A stretch of 64,000 bases of DNA from Desmodus rotundus (GCF_022682495.2 NC_071391.1:15351680-15415679); one strand, 5' to 3'. Shown: positions 37,826-52,465, counted from the stretch's first letter. The notes: generated by a model from the letters alone, not told the origin. Program-made: numbers and translations.

Positions 37826-38938
37826 GTTTACGACACCAGTGACAGACATTTCCAGAATCACCGTAATAGAACATTTCACACTGACAGCTGGTAAAAGTCA
37901 TGTCATGTGGGTAAGATATTTACCTATGGAAGAGATAAAGAGGTTATTTAGAGAGTAATAGTAAGAAGAGTAAGAAGAAAACAAGCATTACAGAAGAATC
38001 CAGGCCAACTGAAAAGGAACAACTTTCTGTACAAAAAAAAAAAACCCTCCAGGCTCGAAGGGTTGTAATATGGCTGACAGCTTTCCGAAACGGACGCTGC
38101 GAACAGAAGCACATGAGACCTGCGCAGACTTGAACTGGATACCTCACTCTCCACAGCTACTGTCACATCCCAGTGACTTTTGGTCCCCTGACGATAGTGC
38201 TGCTGGACGGAAGAGCTTGCTGTCTTGTATAAGCAGCTGCCTGTAGGAAGAACTGGGTTGGATTCAAGCTCGGGAACTTTCAGGTTACAAGTGAGAACTA
38301 CCAGGTCTGCTACACGATCAGAATGGTCTTAAGGGAAGACGCATCTCCACTCCTTTTATTCGCACCTACAAAGCCCGGGCCACACTCCACACCAAGGTGT
38401 GCTTGTTGAGGACCTGAATGAATGGAGATGACGGGAGCGTTTCAGACTGCCTGCTCCCCTCTCTCTGTAACGCCAACAGCTGGGCTTTCAGTTCTGTTCT
38501 TGGTAGGTGTTTCAGCAGTGTCAGCAAAGGTAATTTGTCTCTGGGGGATTTGGTTTAGTTCTTTCTGACCAAACTTTTACTGTAACATGGAGATATTACC
38601 CTGAAAAACAATCCAGCGTTTCCTTGGAATTAACTAGCTTCCACTCAAATGACTGCGGATGGTTAACTGCTTAGTCGAAATGGAGGACCTGGCTTCTGGA
38701 GCTTAAGGCCAGCTATATTTTTAAGACCCTCCCAGCCATTACAAATTGAGCGAGTAGCATTCCAAATTAATTCTTTGGGTGACCTGGGCTTGAACTAATC
38801 CAATTCCCACAGTGCAAAAGGAGGTGACTATGGCTACCAGCTGCTGTCCTTGTATTTCAAAAACAGTGCCATAAACAGGCCCAAGGCAGGAAATGGGGAT
38901 CAGAAGCTAGGGCAGACTTTTGGTAGGAGGCTCACTCA

Positions 38939-40825
<1,887 letters not shown>

Positions 40826-41366
40826 CTATCGGGGAGACAAAAAGGAGAAACATTCAAATAGCAGTTCCCTCTGGCTGATCGATAAAGTGCAACTCCATCA
40901 GGGCAGGGGCACAAGCTTTGTCTCCAAACACTGAACACACGCTGTACCAACAGAAAGGGCGGAGGAATTATCAGAGCGCTTTTCGGTCAGGTGACCAAGA
41001 TCTTTAATACTGTCATTCTCTTCAATATCACCTACTGTAAGCAGAGGAGAGGTGCTGCGTGGAGGCCTAGTAGGATGCAGGCCCTCCGGACTGATTAAGT
41101 GTTTTGTGAATACAGTTCAGAGACACACTATGTACTCATGGGCACTAAATCCCTCCCCTGGAGCCACAATGCTCAGTCCTGTTTTCTCTGTTCTTTCCAT
41201 GCAATGCACAGGGAAACAGACGAACTGACAGTGGGCTGACCCTGCAAAGGTGTGCGCTCTTTACAGGGAAACAACAGTGGGGCAATTCGGAAACTACCCT
41301 AACCTCCACACATGAAAACAGTATCAAAATTCATGGGCAACAACTTAAGTGTACACAGTCTGCTAC

Positions 41367-41386
41367 TATTTATTTATTTATTTATT
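41367..41386 (+). repeat. (TTTA)n microsatellite
   Basis: Five units. Read on the minus strand it is CAATAAATAAATAAATAAAT, resembling a retroposon tail that follows the CpG-rich segment. Confidence 0.85.
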
Positions 41387-41404
41387 GTGAAGAACAAAAA
41401 ACCT

Positions 41405-41830
41405 TTCCGGATCTAGAGCCCTGAAAACTGCGAGGGCGGCCGCGCTGAAAGCGACCAGCGTCGGTACACAGCGGGGCAAAGCGACTGTGTCGGGCTGTGA
41501 ACAGATCTTTCTCCTGATGTCAGCTCCTTATGCGACTTCAGACGACTAACAAGCTATTACTATTTAGTTAAACCATACACTTCCGGGGACACTCTATCAT
41601 CGAACCGAATACTCTACCATCCAGTGCATACGCTTTGATCGCTCTCAAAATAAGAGAGCCAAAAACGGGAAGTGGTAACTCTCAGACGAGAGGAAACACG
41701 AAAGGCTAATACACAAAAGGCATTTCAATCTCGCGAGCAGTCAAGTCGGTTAGGACGTTAAGACCCATTTGCACGCATGCTTCATGCGAGGGGGGTACGG
41801 CAAGACCGTTCTGTATTTTGCCCGTGGGAG
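41405..41830. other. CpG-undepleted segment of unknown origin
   Basis: By hand count there are about 30 CpG in 425 bp at roughly 50% GC. That is about as many as expected by chance and several-fold more than the surrounding intron. It includes GCGGCCGCGC, TCGCGAG and many isolated CG. I recognise no repeat family and no long frame. On the minus strand it runs into an (AATA)n tail, which suggests a young retrocopy or retroposon. Alternatives are an unmethylated regulatory element or a recent foreign insert. Confidence 0.6.
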
Positions 41831-42260
41831 TGTATGTTGGTGCAAACAATACTGAAACCCATAGACAAAAATATGTATCAAAACCTCCCCAAAATTTCTA
41901 TCCCCTTTGATAGAACCCTACTTCTAGGAATCTATCATAACGGTCAAAAGTACAGACAGGTATGAAATGGATATTAATCATTATTTAAGCATTATATATT
42001 AAGCATTATCTAAAATAGCAAAAAAGATAGAAACAACCTAAACATGCAAAGATAGAATAGTAGTCACACATAATTTACGGAATACTCATATACTGGTATA
42101 TTAGCAATTACGTTAAGAAAAAATTGGGAAATGTTAATGACATGAGAAAATGCTCCCAATATAATACATGAAAATAGCAGGCTAATGTGAATATTTATAA
42201 TGGCATATGTGCACAACTAAATACAGAAAAGGCAGAGTGGAAAACATATCTCAACGACAA
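41830..42260 (+). mobile_element. L1 3'-end fragment
   Basis: Old L1 3' sequence: TGGGAGTGTATGTTGGTGCA, CTACTTCTAGGAATCTATCA, AATAGCAAAAAAGATAGAAA CAACCTAAACATG, then GGAATACTCATATACTGG. It is broken and non-coding. Confidence 0.7.
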
Positions 42261-42293
42261 TAATGGTTCTCCAAGTGATAAATGACTTTTCTT

Positions 42294-42508
42294 TTTTTTT
42301 TTAAAAAGACTTTATTTATTTATTTTCAGAGAGGAAAAGGGGGAAGGGAAGGAGAAAGAGAGGGAGAGAAGCATCAGTGTGTGGTTGCCCCTCACATGTC
42401 TCCTACTGGGGACCCAGCCTGCAACCCAGGCATGTGCCCTGACTGGGAATCGAATTGGTGACTCTTTGGTTTGCAGGCCTGCATTCAATCCACTGAGCCA
42501 GCCAGGGC
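42294..42508 (-). mobile_element. VES-type SINE, antisense, with target-site duplication
   Basis: Reverse-complement VES: ACTTTATTTATTTATTTTCA, a GA-rich block, CAGCCTGCAACCCAGGCATG, CCTGACTGGGAATCGAATTG and GAGCCAGCCAGGGC. It is flanked by the perfect 11-bp duplication TGACTTTTCTT (42283-42293 and 42509-42519). The SINE is in the sense orientation of EXT2. It lies 250 bp downstream, in EXT2's sense, of the exon at 42760. Confidence 0.92.
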
Positions 42509-42726
42509 TGACTTTTCTTATGTAATGAAATTTGGTCTGAACTTCCTGTAATTTCTACTATGAGCATGTATTATTTCAGAATTAGAAAAACAGTAACTTT
42601 ATTCTTCAAAAAATATCATGCAACATGGCCTTTCGAAGCCCTCTAGGTAGAACATTTTCCTAAACTCAGCAAAAATTAAATTGGGCCAAATGAAATGAAT
42701 ACCGTACTCTCAGTTTTGTGACCTCA

Positions 42727-42903
<177 letters not shown>

Positions 42904-43789
42904 CTAAGGACAGAAACACACCGACAATCGATTCCCAGTTCAGCCACAAGCAAGCACAGCGAGTGTGAAGTTATCCAAACAGGTGCGGACAGACTCCAGA
43001 GGTTCACATCTTCACTGAGGTCAGAACAGGCTCCTGAAGATGTTCTTTTGAACAGGTGCTAGTCTTCTGCCTATATTCAGAGACAAATGTTGATTCTGAT
43101 TTCCTCCAAAACTTCCTGTGCTTGCTTGGAAATTTCAAATAATGTGGAGTAAAAGCTTAATGAATTGGGCCAAGGTAGGTAATTACTCAGAGAACACACA
43201 AATGAAGAAAAAATAGAACACTGCAACTAACTCAACTGGTGTGATTTCTACTACATTTCGGTGATCGTGAAAACTTACAAAGTCTGTGTTTCTAAAAATA
43301 CATAAATAACTATTTCTCTGGAGCACGCAGCTAGCCATTCTCATGACCTTCAAGAAAACTTAATATACTGAGGAGTATAGAGAATTTGTCTGATTCTATA
43401 ATTTATAACATATTTGGAAACAATATTTGATTTCCATATTTGAAAATGCCCTTAACTACAGTTTTGCTAAACCGAATTTGGTAATTTGGGGTGGGATACT
43501 TCCAATACCTTTCCCCACGTATTTCTGTAGAATTTAGTTTAACCTTCACAGGACAAGTTCATACCATTAACGAGTGAGTGCGGACAACGTGCCAGCTGTC
43601 CACGCGGTGGGCTTTCCAGCACCAACTCCTTACCCTTGACCAGACCTCTGAGCCGCAGAGTCCCGAGGACCCACTCTTCTCTCCGTTAAACTCTCTAAGT
43701 AATGGCATCGAGCTCCAATCACTTTAAATACCATGTACAATCTAATGACCTCTAAGTTTATGTTTGGCCCAGAACGTGCTTGAGATAAC

Positions 43790-44150
43790 CAACGACTTAC
43801 TCAACATCTTCCACTGAGTAAACAATAGGCAACTCCAACTCAACATATCCAAAGCGTAACTCTTGGCTCCGTATCCCCAGGTAAGCCATTCCCTCCATCT
43901 TCTCCATCTCAGTAGGTCTCTACTTCATTGTTCAAGCCTAAACGCTAGGAGTCAGTCTTTATTCCTCCCTTTTCTTTTTCCTCTTTCCCTGCATCCACCC
44001 ACCGTAGGGCCGGCTAGCTCTCCTGACCACCTGTTGCCATTCTTCCCAGTGCCCTCTCTAGCCCACGCCACCCTCATCTCTCACCTGGTCTGTCCCTAAC
44101 TTATCTCCTTGCTTCCACTCTTGCTCTTCCAAACCATTATTAAGGAATAT
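43790..44150 (+). mobile_element. L2 LINE relic
   Basis: CAACTCCAACTCAACATATC CAAAGCG, GCTAGGAGTCAGTCTTTATT, TCTCACCTGGTCTGTCCCTA ACTTATCTCCTTGC. The order and content match L2 ORF2. It is probably continuous with the relic at 44935, the later repeat at 44505-44905 lying between. Confidence 0.65.
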
Positions 44151-44504
44151 TTCTAAGACAATGTTAGGGTATGCTGTACAGGATAATTCAGCCAGGGGGC
44201 TCTATCCTATTTTCTACACACAGAAATTTTAAACTTACATTATTTTCATTACATATTTACCCATATGTGTTATTTTCCACTTATGTATATATGTATATGA
44301 ATAAATAATAATACAAGAATAAACTCTGAGTTTCACGTACTAACAACTATAAACCTACTTTTGCCCCTCCCTGTATATGTAAGTCATATGGTCATATGCC
44401 GCAGCAACCAGAGGCTTCCCTGACACCCAGGTGTCCCTGAGTCCAGGGAGGACCCTTCATTTCATCCCCAAGTACAGAGCCAGCATACCAGCACTTCCCT
44501 GTGT

Positions 44505-44905
44505 CACCTCGCTAGGGCTGTTGTGACATAGTGACACAAACTGGCTGGCTTAGAACAACAGGAACCTCCAAGTCCGAAGTCAAGGTGTTGGCAGGGCCCT
44601 GCTCCCTCGGAAACCTGCAGGGGAAGGACCGTTCCTGGCCTCTGCCGAGTTCTGCTGTTGGCTGTCAGTCTTTGGCATTCCCTGGCTCACACATGCATCC
44701 CTGCAAACCTCCATCTTCACAGGACCTTCTTCCCTGGGTGTGTCTCTGTGGCCAATTCTCCTGGACTATGGCCCACCCAGTGACCTCATGTTAGTTTGAT
44801 TACCTCTGAAAAGATCCTATTTCCAAATAAGGTGACTAAGAGTTAGAATGTCAACGTATCTTTTTTAGAGGGATGCACTTCACCCTGTAACATTCACCCT
44901 CAAAA
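44505..44905 (+). mobile_element. ancient interspersed repeat, family not assigned
   Basis: Shares with 20265-20455 the blocks 'GCTGTTGTGACATAGTGACA', 'CTTAGAACAACAGGAACCTC', 'GTCAAGGTGTTGGCAGGGC' and 'AAGATCCTATTTCCAAATAA'. It carries the opposite end of the family, so together the two outline its structure. It interrupts an L2. Confidence 0.6.
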
Positions 44906-44934
44906 TCTTTAAATGTTTCCCCCCAAAACAAAAC

Positions 44935-45400
44935 AAAAAAATGGATTCCTATTGACTAAGAATAACATCCAAACTCTTCAGCATACTCTAAAGGGTCTGC
45001 CCAGACTTCAATCTCCTTTCTTACCACGCTCTCTCAGATTTCAGTGGCGTTGCTGTTCTTTAACCAACCGTGACTACATTTTTAGCCCTTTGCACTTGCA
45101 ACTTCTGACTGCAGTGTTCCCCCAGCCTTCAAAAGGCTGGTTCCTGCTCATCAGCCAGGTCTTGGCTTAGATGTGCCTGCTTGGAGAGGCCCTTTCAGAC
45201 CCTCTCCAAGGTAAACCCCACCCCCCCACCAGCCATTCTCCATCCCATCTCCTCACCTTATGCTTTTCTTCACCAAACTTTTTTGGAAATTGTTCTTGTT
45301 ATGTATTGTTACTTATCTATTATCTATTTCCCTTCCACAGAATGTAAACTGCACGAGGACAGAGTCTGTCTTACTCACCATGATGCCCGACGCACACACA
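44935..45400 (+). mobile_element. L2 LINE relic
   Basis: CATCCAAACTCTTCAGCATA, AGGGTCTGCCCAGACTTCAA, TTTGCACTTGCAACTTCTG, CAGAATGTAAACTGCACGAG GACAGAGTC: the L2 3' region in order. Confidence 0.65.
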
Positions 45401-47489
45401 AAGAACAGTGCGGGCACACGCCGGCATTCCACACGCACGTGCCGAATGCACGAACCGGCAGAATCTCAGCAGGCGAAGGCTGAGAATGAAAGAACGAGGC
45501 AAAGAGCCTTTCTCTGTTCCTCACAGCCAGAGCCAGCACCCTCCTTAATTCAGAAAGGATGTCTGCAACAGTGCTCATCAGCCGGTACCATTAATAATAA
45601 CGTGATACCCTTTGTGTGCGAAGGTCACAGCAATAATTCACCGTCACTAAAGCACATGTTTTAAATTGCTTTTCCAGAAGCAGGTAAAGGGATATTTGCT
45701 GAGTCATTACGCTGTCTTGCTCAGTCCTCCTTGTGATCATCTTCTACGTGCTTTTTAGGTGATGTCTGACTTGGGTCTTGAGCCCAGTCTGGACCTGTAA
45801 AAAGAGCTTTCCTTTGTGTGAAACCAGCTCACCTAATGGGCACTCAGACCCACAGCCTTGGCCTCATTAACACGATGCCGTACCCAGCAGAGTTAACCGG
45901 CCACAGGCATCATCCTAATAGCTGCAGACAAATGAACCCATGTCAAACATTTCCTCAGATGTGTACTGCTGCTGCTCTGTTCTCGGCTCTGGGGTTTGTA
46001 TTTCAGCAGATTAAAATAATATGATACTATTCCCGTTTCACAGAGCCCAGAGCCACGACGCAGCATGGAAGCTGTAACGTCTGCTCAGTTTGTGGCCCTG
46101 GGCAGTCTCCATGAAAAGGCATGGCCGGTTTCCTTTGCTCAGCACCAAGCACCTGCCTGTTCGAGTCACACTGGTACAACACTCACCCACGCACCCCAAT
46201 GGAGTTAAAGAGGTTCCTGAAGGGCTCCAAGCACAAGGAACTACACATTAGGGACAGGTGAGGTGGAGGGAGACAGGGAGGTATCCATTCAGTGGGAACC
46301 ACCGACAGATGGAAGCCACACCCCCGCCCCTTTCCTATGAGTCAACACAGCTCCGTAATCCATGCAAAGGAAGTTAAGATCATTTTCCCAAGGGGTTCTT
46401 CTTCAAGCGCCCATGTCCAGCAATAATAGTAATATTGGCTCAGTTTTAAGGTTGAATGCTCTTAATATTTCAGTCCTCTTCCTGTTAGCTGAAGCCACTT
46501 ATCAGCATTCTCTCCAGAGGGACTTAATTTGGTGACACTGGGTCACAGAATGCTAAACTCTGCTGCTCTAAAAGCATCAGAGGTGTCCTGAATTTCAGAT
46601 TCCTTTGGAGCCTTTAGTGAGTGCCGCTCCTCACGCGGGGCCTCTCTGCCCTTGACTTACTCCAGGCAGCTGGATACAATCAAGATACCATCCTTGTCAC
46701 TTCATCTATAACTCCGCAGCTGACTGCAGGATCAAAACGGAGTGGAACAGAGGGGACGGGCCCTCTAATCGAGGCCCAGTGGAGCACGGAGTTGATTATG
46801 TGCGCAGTAAAGCATTTTCCCAGCCAGAAGAGTGAGAACTCAAACGCTGGCCCCTCTCCTCTTGCCTACCCACCTCGTACTCTGCTGTGACTTTTTCCAT
46901 TTCATTTCAGGAAAATACTCTGGGGTCAGCCTTTCGACATTACTAACAAGTGCCTGTATATACCATAGCGTGGGCAGTTCCAACTTCACGTCTTGTCCCC
47001 CTGGTTCTAGTACCAGTGCTTCCACAGCTCTCTCAAGTCACAAAGCCGTCGTTCCATTGTTTGCATAGACTACTGACGGTCTGTGTGTCCTCCCCTATTT
47101 TTCATTGCTCGCATCTTTGAGGACAAAAGCCTGTGTCCATTATAAAAAACTCTAGGCCTTGGTTAGAGGCTCGGCAGTAATCTGAATAGTCCTTGCATGT
47201 GGGGCCAGAGGTTGTAACAGCCTAATACCATCCTTCAAATGTTTCCTTCCCATCTAATTTTTATAATTTTGGTCCTCTTACCAGCATTATGAAAACTTTC
47301 CCCTCTGGACTCCCAGATGTGATCACTTGGCTCTTTTGGGAGTTATCTATTTGTTTTTTAATTGTTAAGCTTCCCGAGGACTTTTGTGGCTCCCCAGCAC
47401 CAGAAGATCAAATGAAGGAGAATTTGTTAAAGGCACAGGAGGCACACAGCCTAGATTGCCCCTACAGAAGCACAACGGGGGACAGGGTT

Positions 47490-47625
47490 CCCACAGACGC
47501 AGGACTAGCTCTGCCACTGACGGGCAGGGCAGCTGACCGTTCAAGCTGTCCTGCTTTCCTCTTGCCATCTGCAAAATGAGGGGTTGGGGTAGGCGACCTC
47601 TCATGTCCTTTTAGGGCTAAAATCT
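47490..47625 (+). mobile_element. MIR SINE relic
   Basis: GACTAGCTCTGCCACTGACG, TCTTGCCATCTGCAAAATGA GGGGTTGGGGTAGGCGACCT and AGGGCTAAAATCTTGTATC: the MIR core in plus orientation. Confidence 0.65.
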
Positions 47626-49154
47626 TGTATCTTCCTCCTTACTGAGCTATTTCTGAGGAAACTAACTCATTCCTTATAGTCAGTTGCAAGTTATAGGTTT
47701 CTAAATAGCATGGCCTGCATTATTTAACTTTGTTTAAAAATGCCATACGCATATGGGTACCTAATAAATGTTCCTGAAAAGAGGATAATGCACTATATTC
47801 TAAGCCAGCTTAGAGAATGCATTTTAAACTCAGGGTGTGTGCTAACCACAGCCACATTCAGGAAGCTGACTGGGGGAGAAGGGGGAAGATGGAGCCACAG
47901 GTGGTGCCCATCTGGGACACACAATTAGGAATCACGGGTCGGCTCTAGGAGAAAAGCAACCCTCTGAAGTGGCTGCTACGGTTAGCACACTTTCAAAGGC
48001 GCAGCTCCTCAGGGATAGCGCTACTGGGTGAGAAGGATGCCACATGCACTAGGGTCTGTGAGCCAAGAGATGGACTGAGGAGTGGTGAGTTAAGGACAGG
48101 TCCACGGCACACGGATCGGGCAGGGCTTCATTTCTCTCCTCGCGCACGCCCCCGAGTTTTGTCAGTACCTAGCTATCCAAGTGGAGGCGAACTCTATGAA
48201 GCAGCCAGACCCTCTGGTCACATGCTTGGGTCGGCGTGGCAGAGCTGCAAGGAACCAACCCAACTCGCGAATGTCTTTGAATGACTAGTCCTTCAGGCTT
48301 GTGTGCATGCTGCCCAGATGGGAAGGGGTAGCTGGCTGGGTTCCAATTCCTAGCTGGTTTCCACAGAGGAGCCAGTGATCGGATTCACTCTCAGCCCTCT
48401 GGGAACAAAGCTCACCTTTTATACTTGGAATTTCCTGAAATACGAATGGAGGGACTGATTGGCTTCATTTTCAGCTCATGCTTTTCATTACACTGGTGGC
48501 CGGCAGTTTTTGTCAAGGGGGTGCTTTGCAAAAAGCCAAAGAGCCTTTGTCCATGCCTGGGACACAATCAAATGCTGATGTTAGACACCTAGAGCAAAGC
48601 AGCCCCGAAGCTGTCACCTGGCGTTCCCTAGCGCTGACTGGGTTTGACCAGGGCATGCGCACGCTGCCACGTATTGAGGTTTACCTGTTAGATCACACCG
48701 GTCCGCCTGAGAGACCTTTCCAACCTAAGGCGGGATTCTGCTTAAAATAAGCCAAGCGGGAAAACCGGTCTCTCGGTGAGGCTTCTGGAGTTTGGGCAGC
48801 AGCCCTGTTTTGCCCCAGTGTGGCTGGAGGTTAATACGTGGTGCCGGGGACAGGATCTCCAATCCCTCTAAGTTCCTGCTTCACGCCTGGGGCTGTGATG
48901 AAGGCAAAGAGACAGTCTGAAGTTGGCCACAGTGGACCGAAGCCTGTGTGCTAGTAAACCTTTCACCAGTTGCCGCCGTTAGGAGGACACAGCTGGGAAG
49001 GTGGCTTTGGAACACTCGCCTCCTCCTTGTATCCGTACCAGCGCACAGGATGGCATGCTCACGTGGCTTCTGCAGACGGTCGGAGAAGAGGCACACTTCG
49101 ATGGTCTGGGCTGCTGACCCCTGCCCACACTGTCTCAGAGCTGCGATCAGAGGT

Positions 49155-49245
49155 CATTTGACCCTGTCCCCTCACTGTACAGATGAGGAAACTGAGAGCT
49201 AGAGAGGAAGTGGCGGTCCCCAGGTGACACGGCTCCTTCCGGCTG
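49155..49245 (-). mobile_element. MIR SINE relic
   Basis: CCTCACTGTACAGATGAGGA AACTGAGAGC, TAGAGAGGAAGTGGCGGTCC and CAGGTGACACGGCTCCTT: a reverse-complement MIR core fragment. Confidence 0.65.
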
Positions 49246-50331
49246 GGTCCTGCCTGCCAGTCCAGCCGCCTCCTCATGAAGCTGCGGTTTCCCACTCGTC
49301 TGATTCTGAAAAGCACCGCACCTCCCCCAGCTCCGACCCTCACTTATAAACAAAGAAGTCAGACGGTGTTGTCTTCTGTCGCACGAGCGTCATCCTCAGC
49401 CCTGTGACGCTCGTGGCAGAGATGGTAAAGACGTCCGCGCATGCCGAATGACCAAGTGGAGAAGAGGGGACGAGCTGGGGAAAATGACAAACCCCTCTGG
49501 TCTCAGCAGTACTCATCTTCCAAAGCTGAAGGCTCTTCATGAATGTGGTTTCCATTTAGCAGAGAGCCACATGCTCACACCATTAAAAGGAACTGCCGTC
49601 AGCTGTGTAGCAAACTAGCGAGATTCCACATGTGACATCCCCAGGCCTACTGGAACCTTGTAATCTGTGAGGCTCTGGGGCAGAGAGGGATACAAGCAAA
49701 AAGCAGCTGAACCAAAGATTAAGCTGCACGACGATTTTTCATGAGGCAATGAATCCCTTGAGAGACAATAAAGAAGGAAAGAGGAGACGTGAGAAGGAAG
49801 AGGTGGGTCAGGACAGAGCCGTGGGTGTTCTGGGTTCGTGCCCCTTAAGGCCCGCTAAACGTGAAGTCATTTTCACTCCCCTGAGCTCCACTCCAATGGA
49901 GGGCACACTATTTCGAAGTCTGGTCCCCGGGGTTGTTTAATGGCGTTAAAAGAATAGTGATCATAAGCCAAATGGCTATTCGCTTTCATTCCTGCACGAG
50001 TGGAAACTGAGACTTCAGTTTTTATAAACAACCGTTGTTGAGCCTTCAAAATTTCAAGTTGATTTAGTTTTCTTCTCACTATAGGAAGGGAGGAAGTGGC
50101 ACTGACCACAGACCCTGTAATCCCGGCTGACTTCAAGGCATAATAAGTGTGGTTCAAAAAAAATTTCTTACTGACTTACTTCATCACAATGCCCTGTATG
50201 TGGGCTTCGATGTGCTTCGATCCCAGAACCCCTCGGTGGAGAGCCAAGCAGCAGTCTTTTGAATTAATTGTTTATATCCCACCTATTAGCTGCCACCCAA
50301 ATGATTCGGGGTGGCTCACAAAAAAGGCAAA

Positions 50332-50363
50332 ATCTTCCATAAAGTCCAAACTTTATGGAAGAT
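50332..50363. repeat. 13-bp perfect hairpin
   Basis: ATCTTCCATAAAG (50332-50344), loop TCCAAA, CTTTATGGAAGAT (50351-50363). It follows the words TTTATATCCCACCTATTAGC and GGTGGCTCACAA, which recall an ancient amniote CR1-like repeat. The family assignment is weak. Confidence 0.8.
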
Positions 50364-50599
50364 GATGATGCAAAACAGATGATGCTCTTACCAGCATTAA
50401 AAAAGAACCCAGAGAGTTCCATCTACCTTAAAAACACCGAACCCTTGGCCCTACCCTGACCCATCTCCTGACCTCGAATCCCAGAAATGCAATCCACCAG
50501 CAAGCCAAAGTCATAGAGATGGCCAGACCTGAGGATTCCTACTAATTCACTTATGCATTTAACCCACAGGTATCTATTGACCTACCACTGTTTTCAAAA

Positions 50600-51915
50600 T
50601 TGAACATTTTATTTTGAGGTGGCTGCAAATTCAAAACAAGTGAAAAAAAAAAGCAGAGATCCTGCGTACTCTTCACCTAGTTCTCCCCAAGGCAACATCT
50701 TGCAAATCTGGAACGCCCTCCCACGACATGGTGCTGATGTGGGGACAGTCGCGATCCGCAGCACTTCATCACCCAGGCCCCCCGCCCCCCCGCCCCCCAG
50801 TGATCTTCCATAGACACTCTCCCCGTCCAGATTCCCTCTGGCGACCACCAATTTGCTCTCCGTCTCTATAATTTTGTAATTTCAGCTACATAAATGGAAC
50901 GATCCAGTACGTAATCATTGGGATTAGCTTTTCCACTCAGCACAATTCCCTGAAGATTCAGCTAAACTTGTCCCTTTTTCTCGCTGAGTAGCAGTCGGCA
51001 GTATGGATGTACTAGTTTAACCATCTACACACTGAAGGACGTCTGGGCTGATCCATGTGTGGCCATTACAAACAAAGCTGCTACGAATTTGTGTGAACAC
51101 AAATTTTCATTCCTTTGGGATAAATGTCACCAAAAGTGCAACTGATGGGTCACATGGCAGTGCTGTGTTGACTTTCATAAGAAACTGCCAAACCTGTTTC
51201 TCCAGGATGGCGGCGCCCTTTCACATTCCCACCAACGTATGAGTCATCCAGTTTTTCAGCAATTTTACCAGTATTTGGTGTGGTTGCTATTTTTCTTTTT
51301 TAAACATTAGCCATTCTGACAGGTATAGAGTGATCTATAAATTTTGGCTTTAATTTGCATTTCCTTAATGGTTAACAACGCTGCCATCTTTTCGTGTGCT
51401 ATCTGCCACCTGTATATCCTCTTCCGTGACATGCCCATTCATGTCCTTTGCCCATGTTCTCAGTGGATTGATTTCTTTTCTTCTTTTTTTTACTGTTGAG
51501 TTTTGAGAGTTCTTTATACATCCTGGCTGCCGTCCTTTGTTGTAGTTTTCAAATATTTCCTCTCTCTTTTCATCCTCTTCAAAAGGTCTTTCCCAGAGAA
51601 GTTTTTTTAATTCAAGGAGGCCCAATTTATCAATTTTCCCTTTTATGGATTATGTTTTGGTCTTCAGGCTAAGGAGTCTTCGTTTAAGCAGAGATCCCGA
51701 AGACTTTCCCCTTCAGTTTGTTCCAAAAAGCTTAAAGCTTTATGTTTACATTTAAGTCCACGATTCCCTTTCAGTTAATTTTTCTATAAGATGTGAGTTT
51801 TAGATCAAAGTTAAATTTTTGCCTATGGATATTCAATTCGCCCATCACCATGTGTTGAAAAGGCTATCTTTCCTCCACTGAATTGTGTTTGCACCTTTTG
51901 TCAAAAAAGGAGTTA
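50600..51915 (-). mobile_element. L1 LINE fragment, antisense
   Basis: The reverse complement of the L1 3'UTR and ORF2 end: CCAATTTGCTCTCCGTCTCT, CATAAATGGAACGATCCAGT, ACTGATGGGTCACATGGCAG, TTCACATTCCCACCAACGTA, ATTTGCATTTCCTTAATGG, TTGAGAGTTCTTTATACATC and CACCATGTGTTGAAAAGGCT. It is continuous and collinear over 1.3 kb, with broken frames. Confidence 0.88.
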
Positions 51916-52354
51916 CCCCAACTATTTTTAGGGACTGTCTTACACTTCAAAGAGTGAATACAAAAATAAAGCATATATCTTGTTGCTAAGGAGCTTATCA
52001 CTTAGAAAAGCTAGTGACATACGCATGAAACGCAGGAAGGGTAGAGGAGAACGTACAGAAGAGTGGAGAGGACAGGCTACTCCTGGGTTGGGGGTGGGAA
52101 AGCAGGGAATAGGGAAAAGCTTCATGGATTTCATTCCGAGGGAGGAAAATTAAATGATAAAGTTAGGATTGAGATTCTCATGGCCCCCAGTCAGATAAGT
52201 AAGCACAAAAATGACTCTGCTGTCTGTTTAGCAGGCCAAGAAGTGGAAGATGAGGATTCTCTACCTAACACAGAATAGGGAGTTATTTAACTTTGAACAA
52301 CTCGTTATTTTACTCATAGAAACCACACAGGAGAAAATTCAGTGTCCAGACACG

Positions 52355-52465
52355 TTGAGTTCACTCACTCGGTCAGTCAGCGCTCACTGAGCATGGAGTG
52401 TGTGCTGAGCACGAGGCGCGGGGCAGTTAGCAGGGCAGTCACGATCCTGTCTGAATGAAGAGCTC
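52355..52465 (-). mobile_element. L2 LINE 3'-end relic
   Basis: TTCACTCACTCGGTCAGTCA, then GCGCTCACTGAGCATGGAGT GTGTGCTGAGCACGAGGCGC GGGGCAG: the reverse complement of the L2 terminus. It ends just before a G-rich tract with 12 consecutive G (52489-52500). Confidence 0.6.

Noticed and set aside
37673..37894. Near-identical open frames on both strands
   Set aside because: They mirror each other because the DNA is a palindrome; there is no protein here.
41405..41830. Promoter CpG island of a hidden gene
   Set aside because: GC content is only about 50%, there is no recognisable exon nearby, and the tail-like repeat suggests insertion; kept only as a finding of unknown origin.
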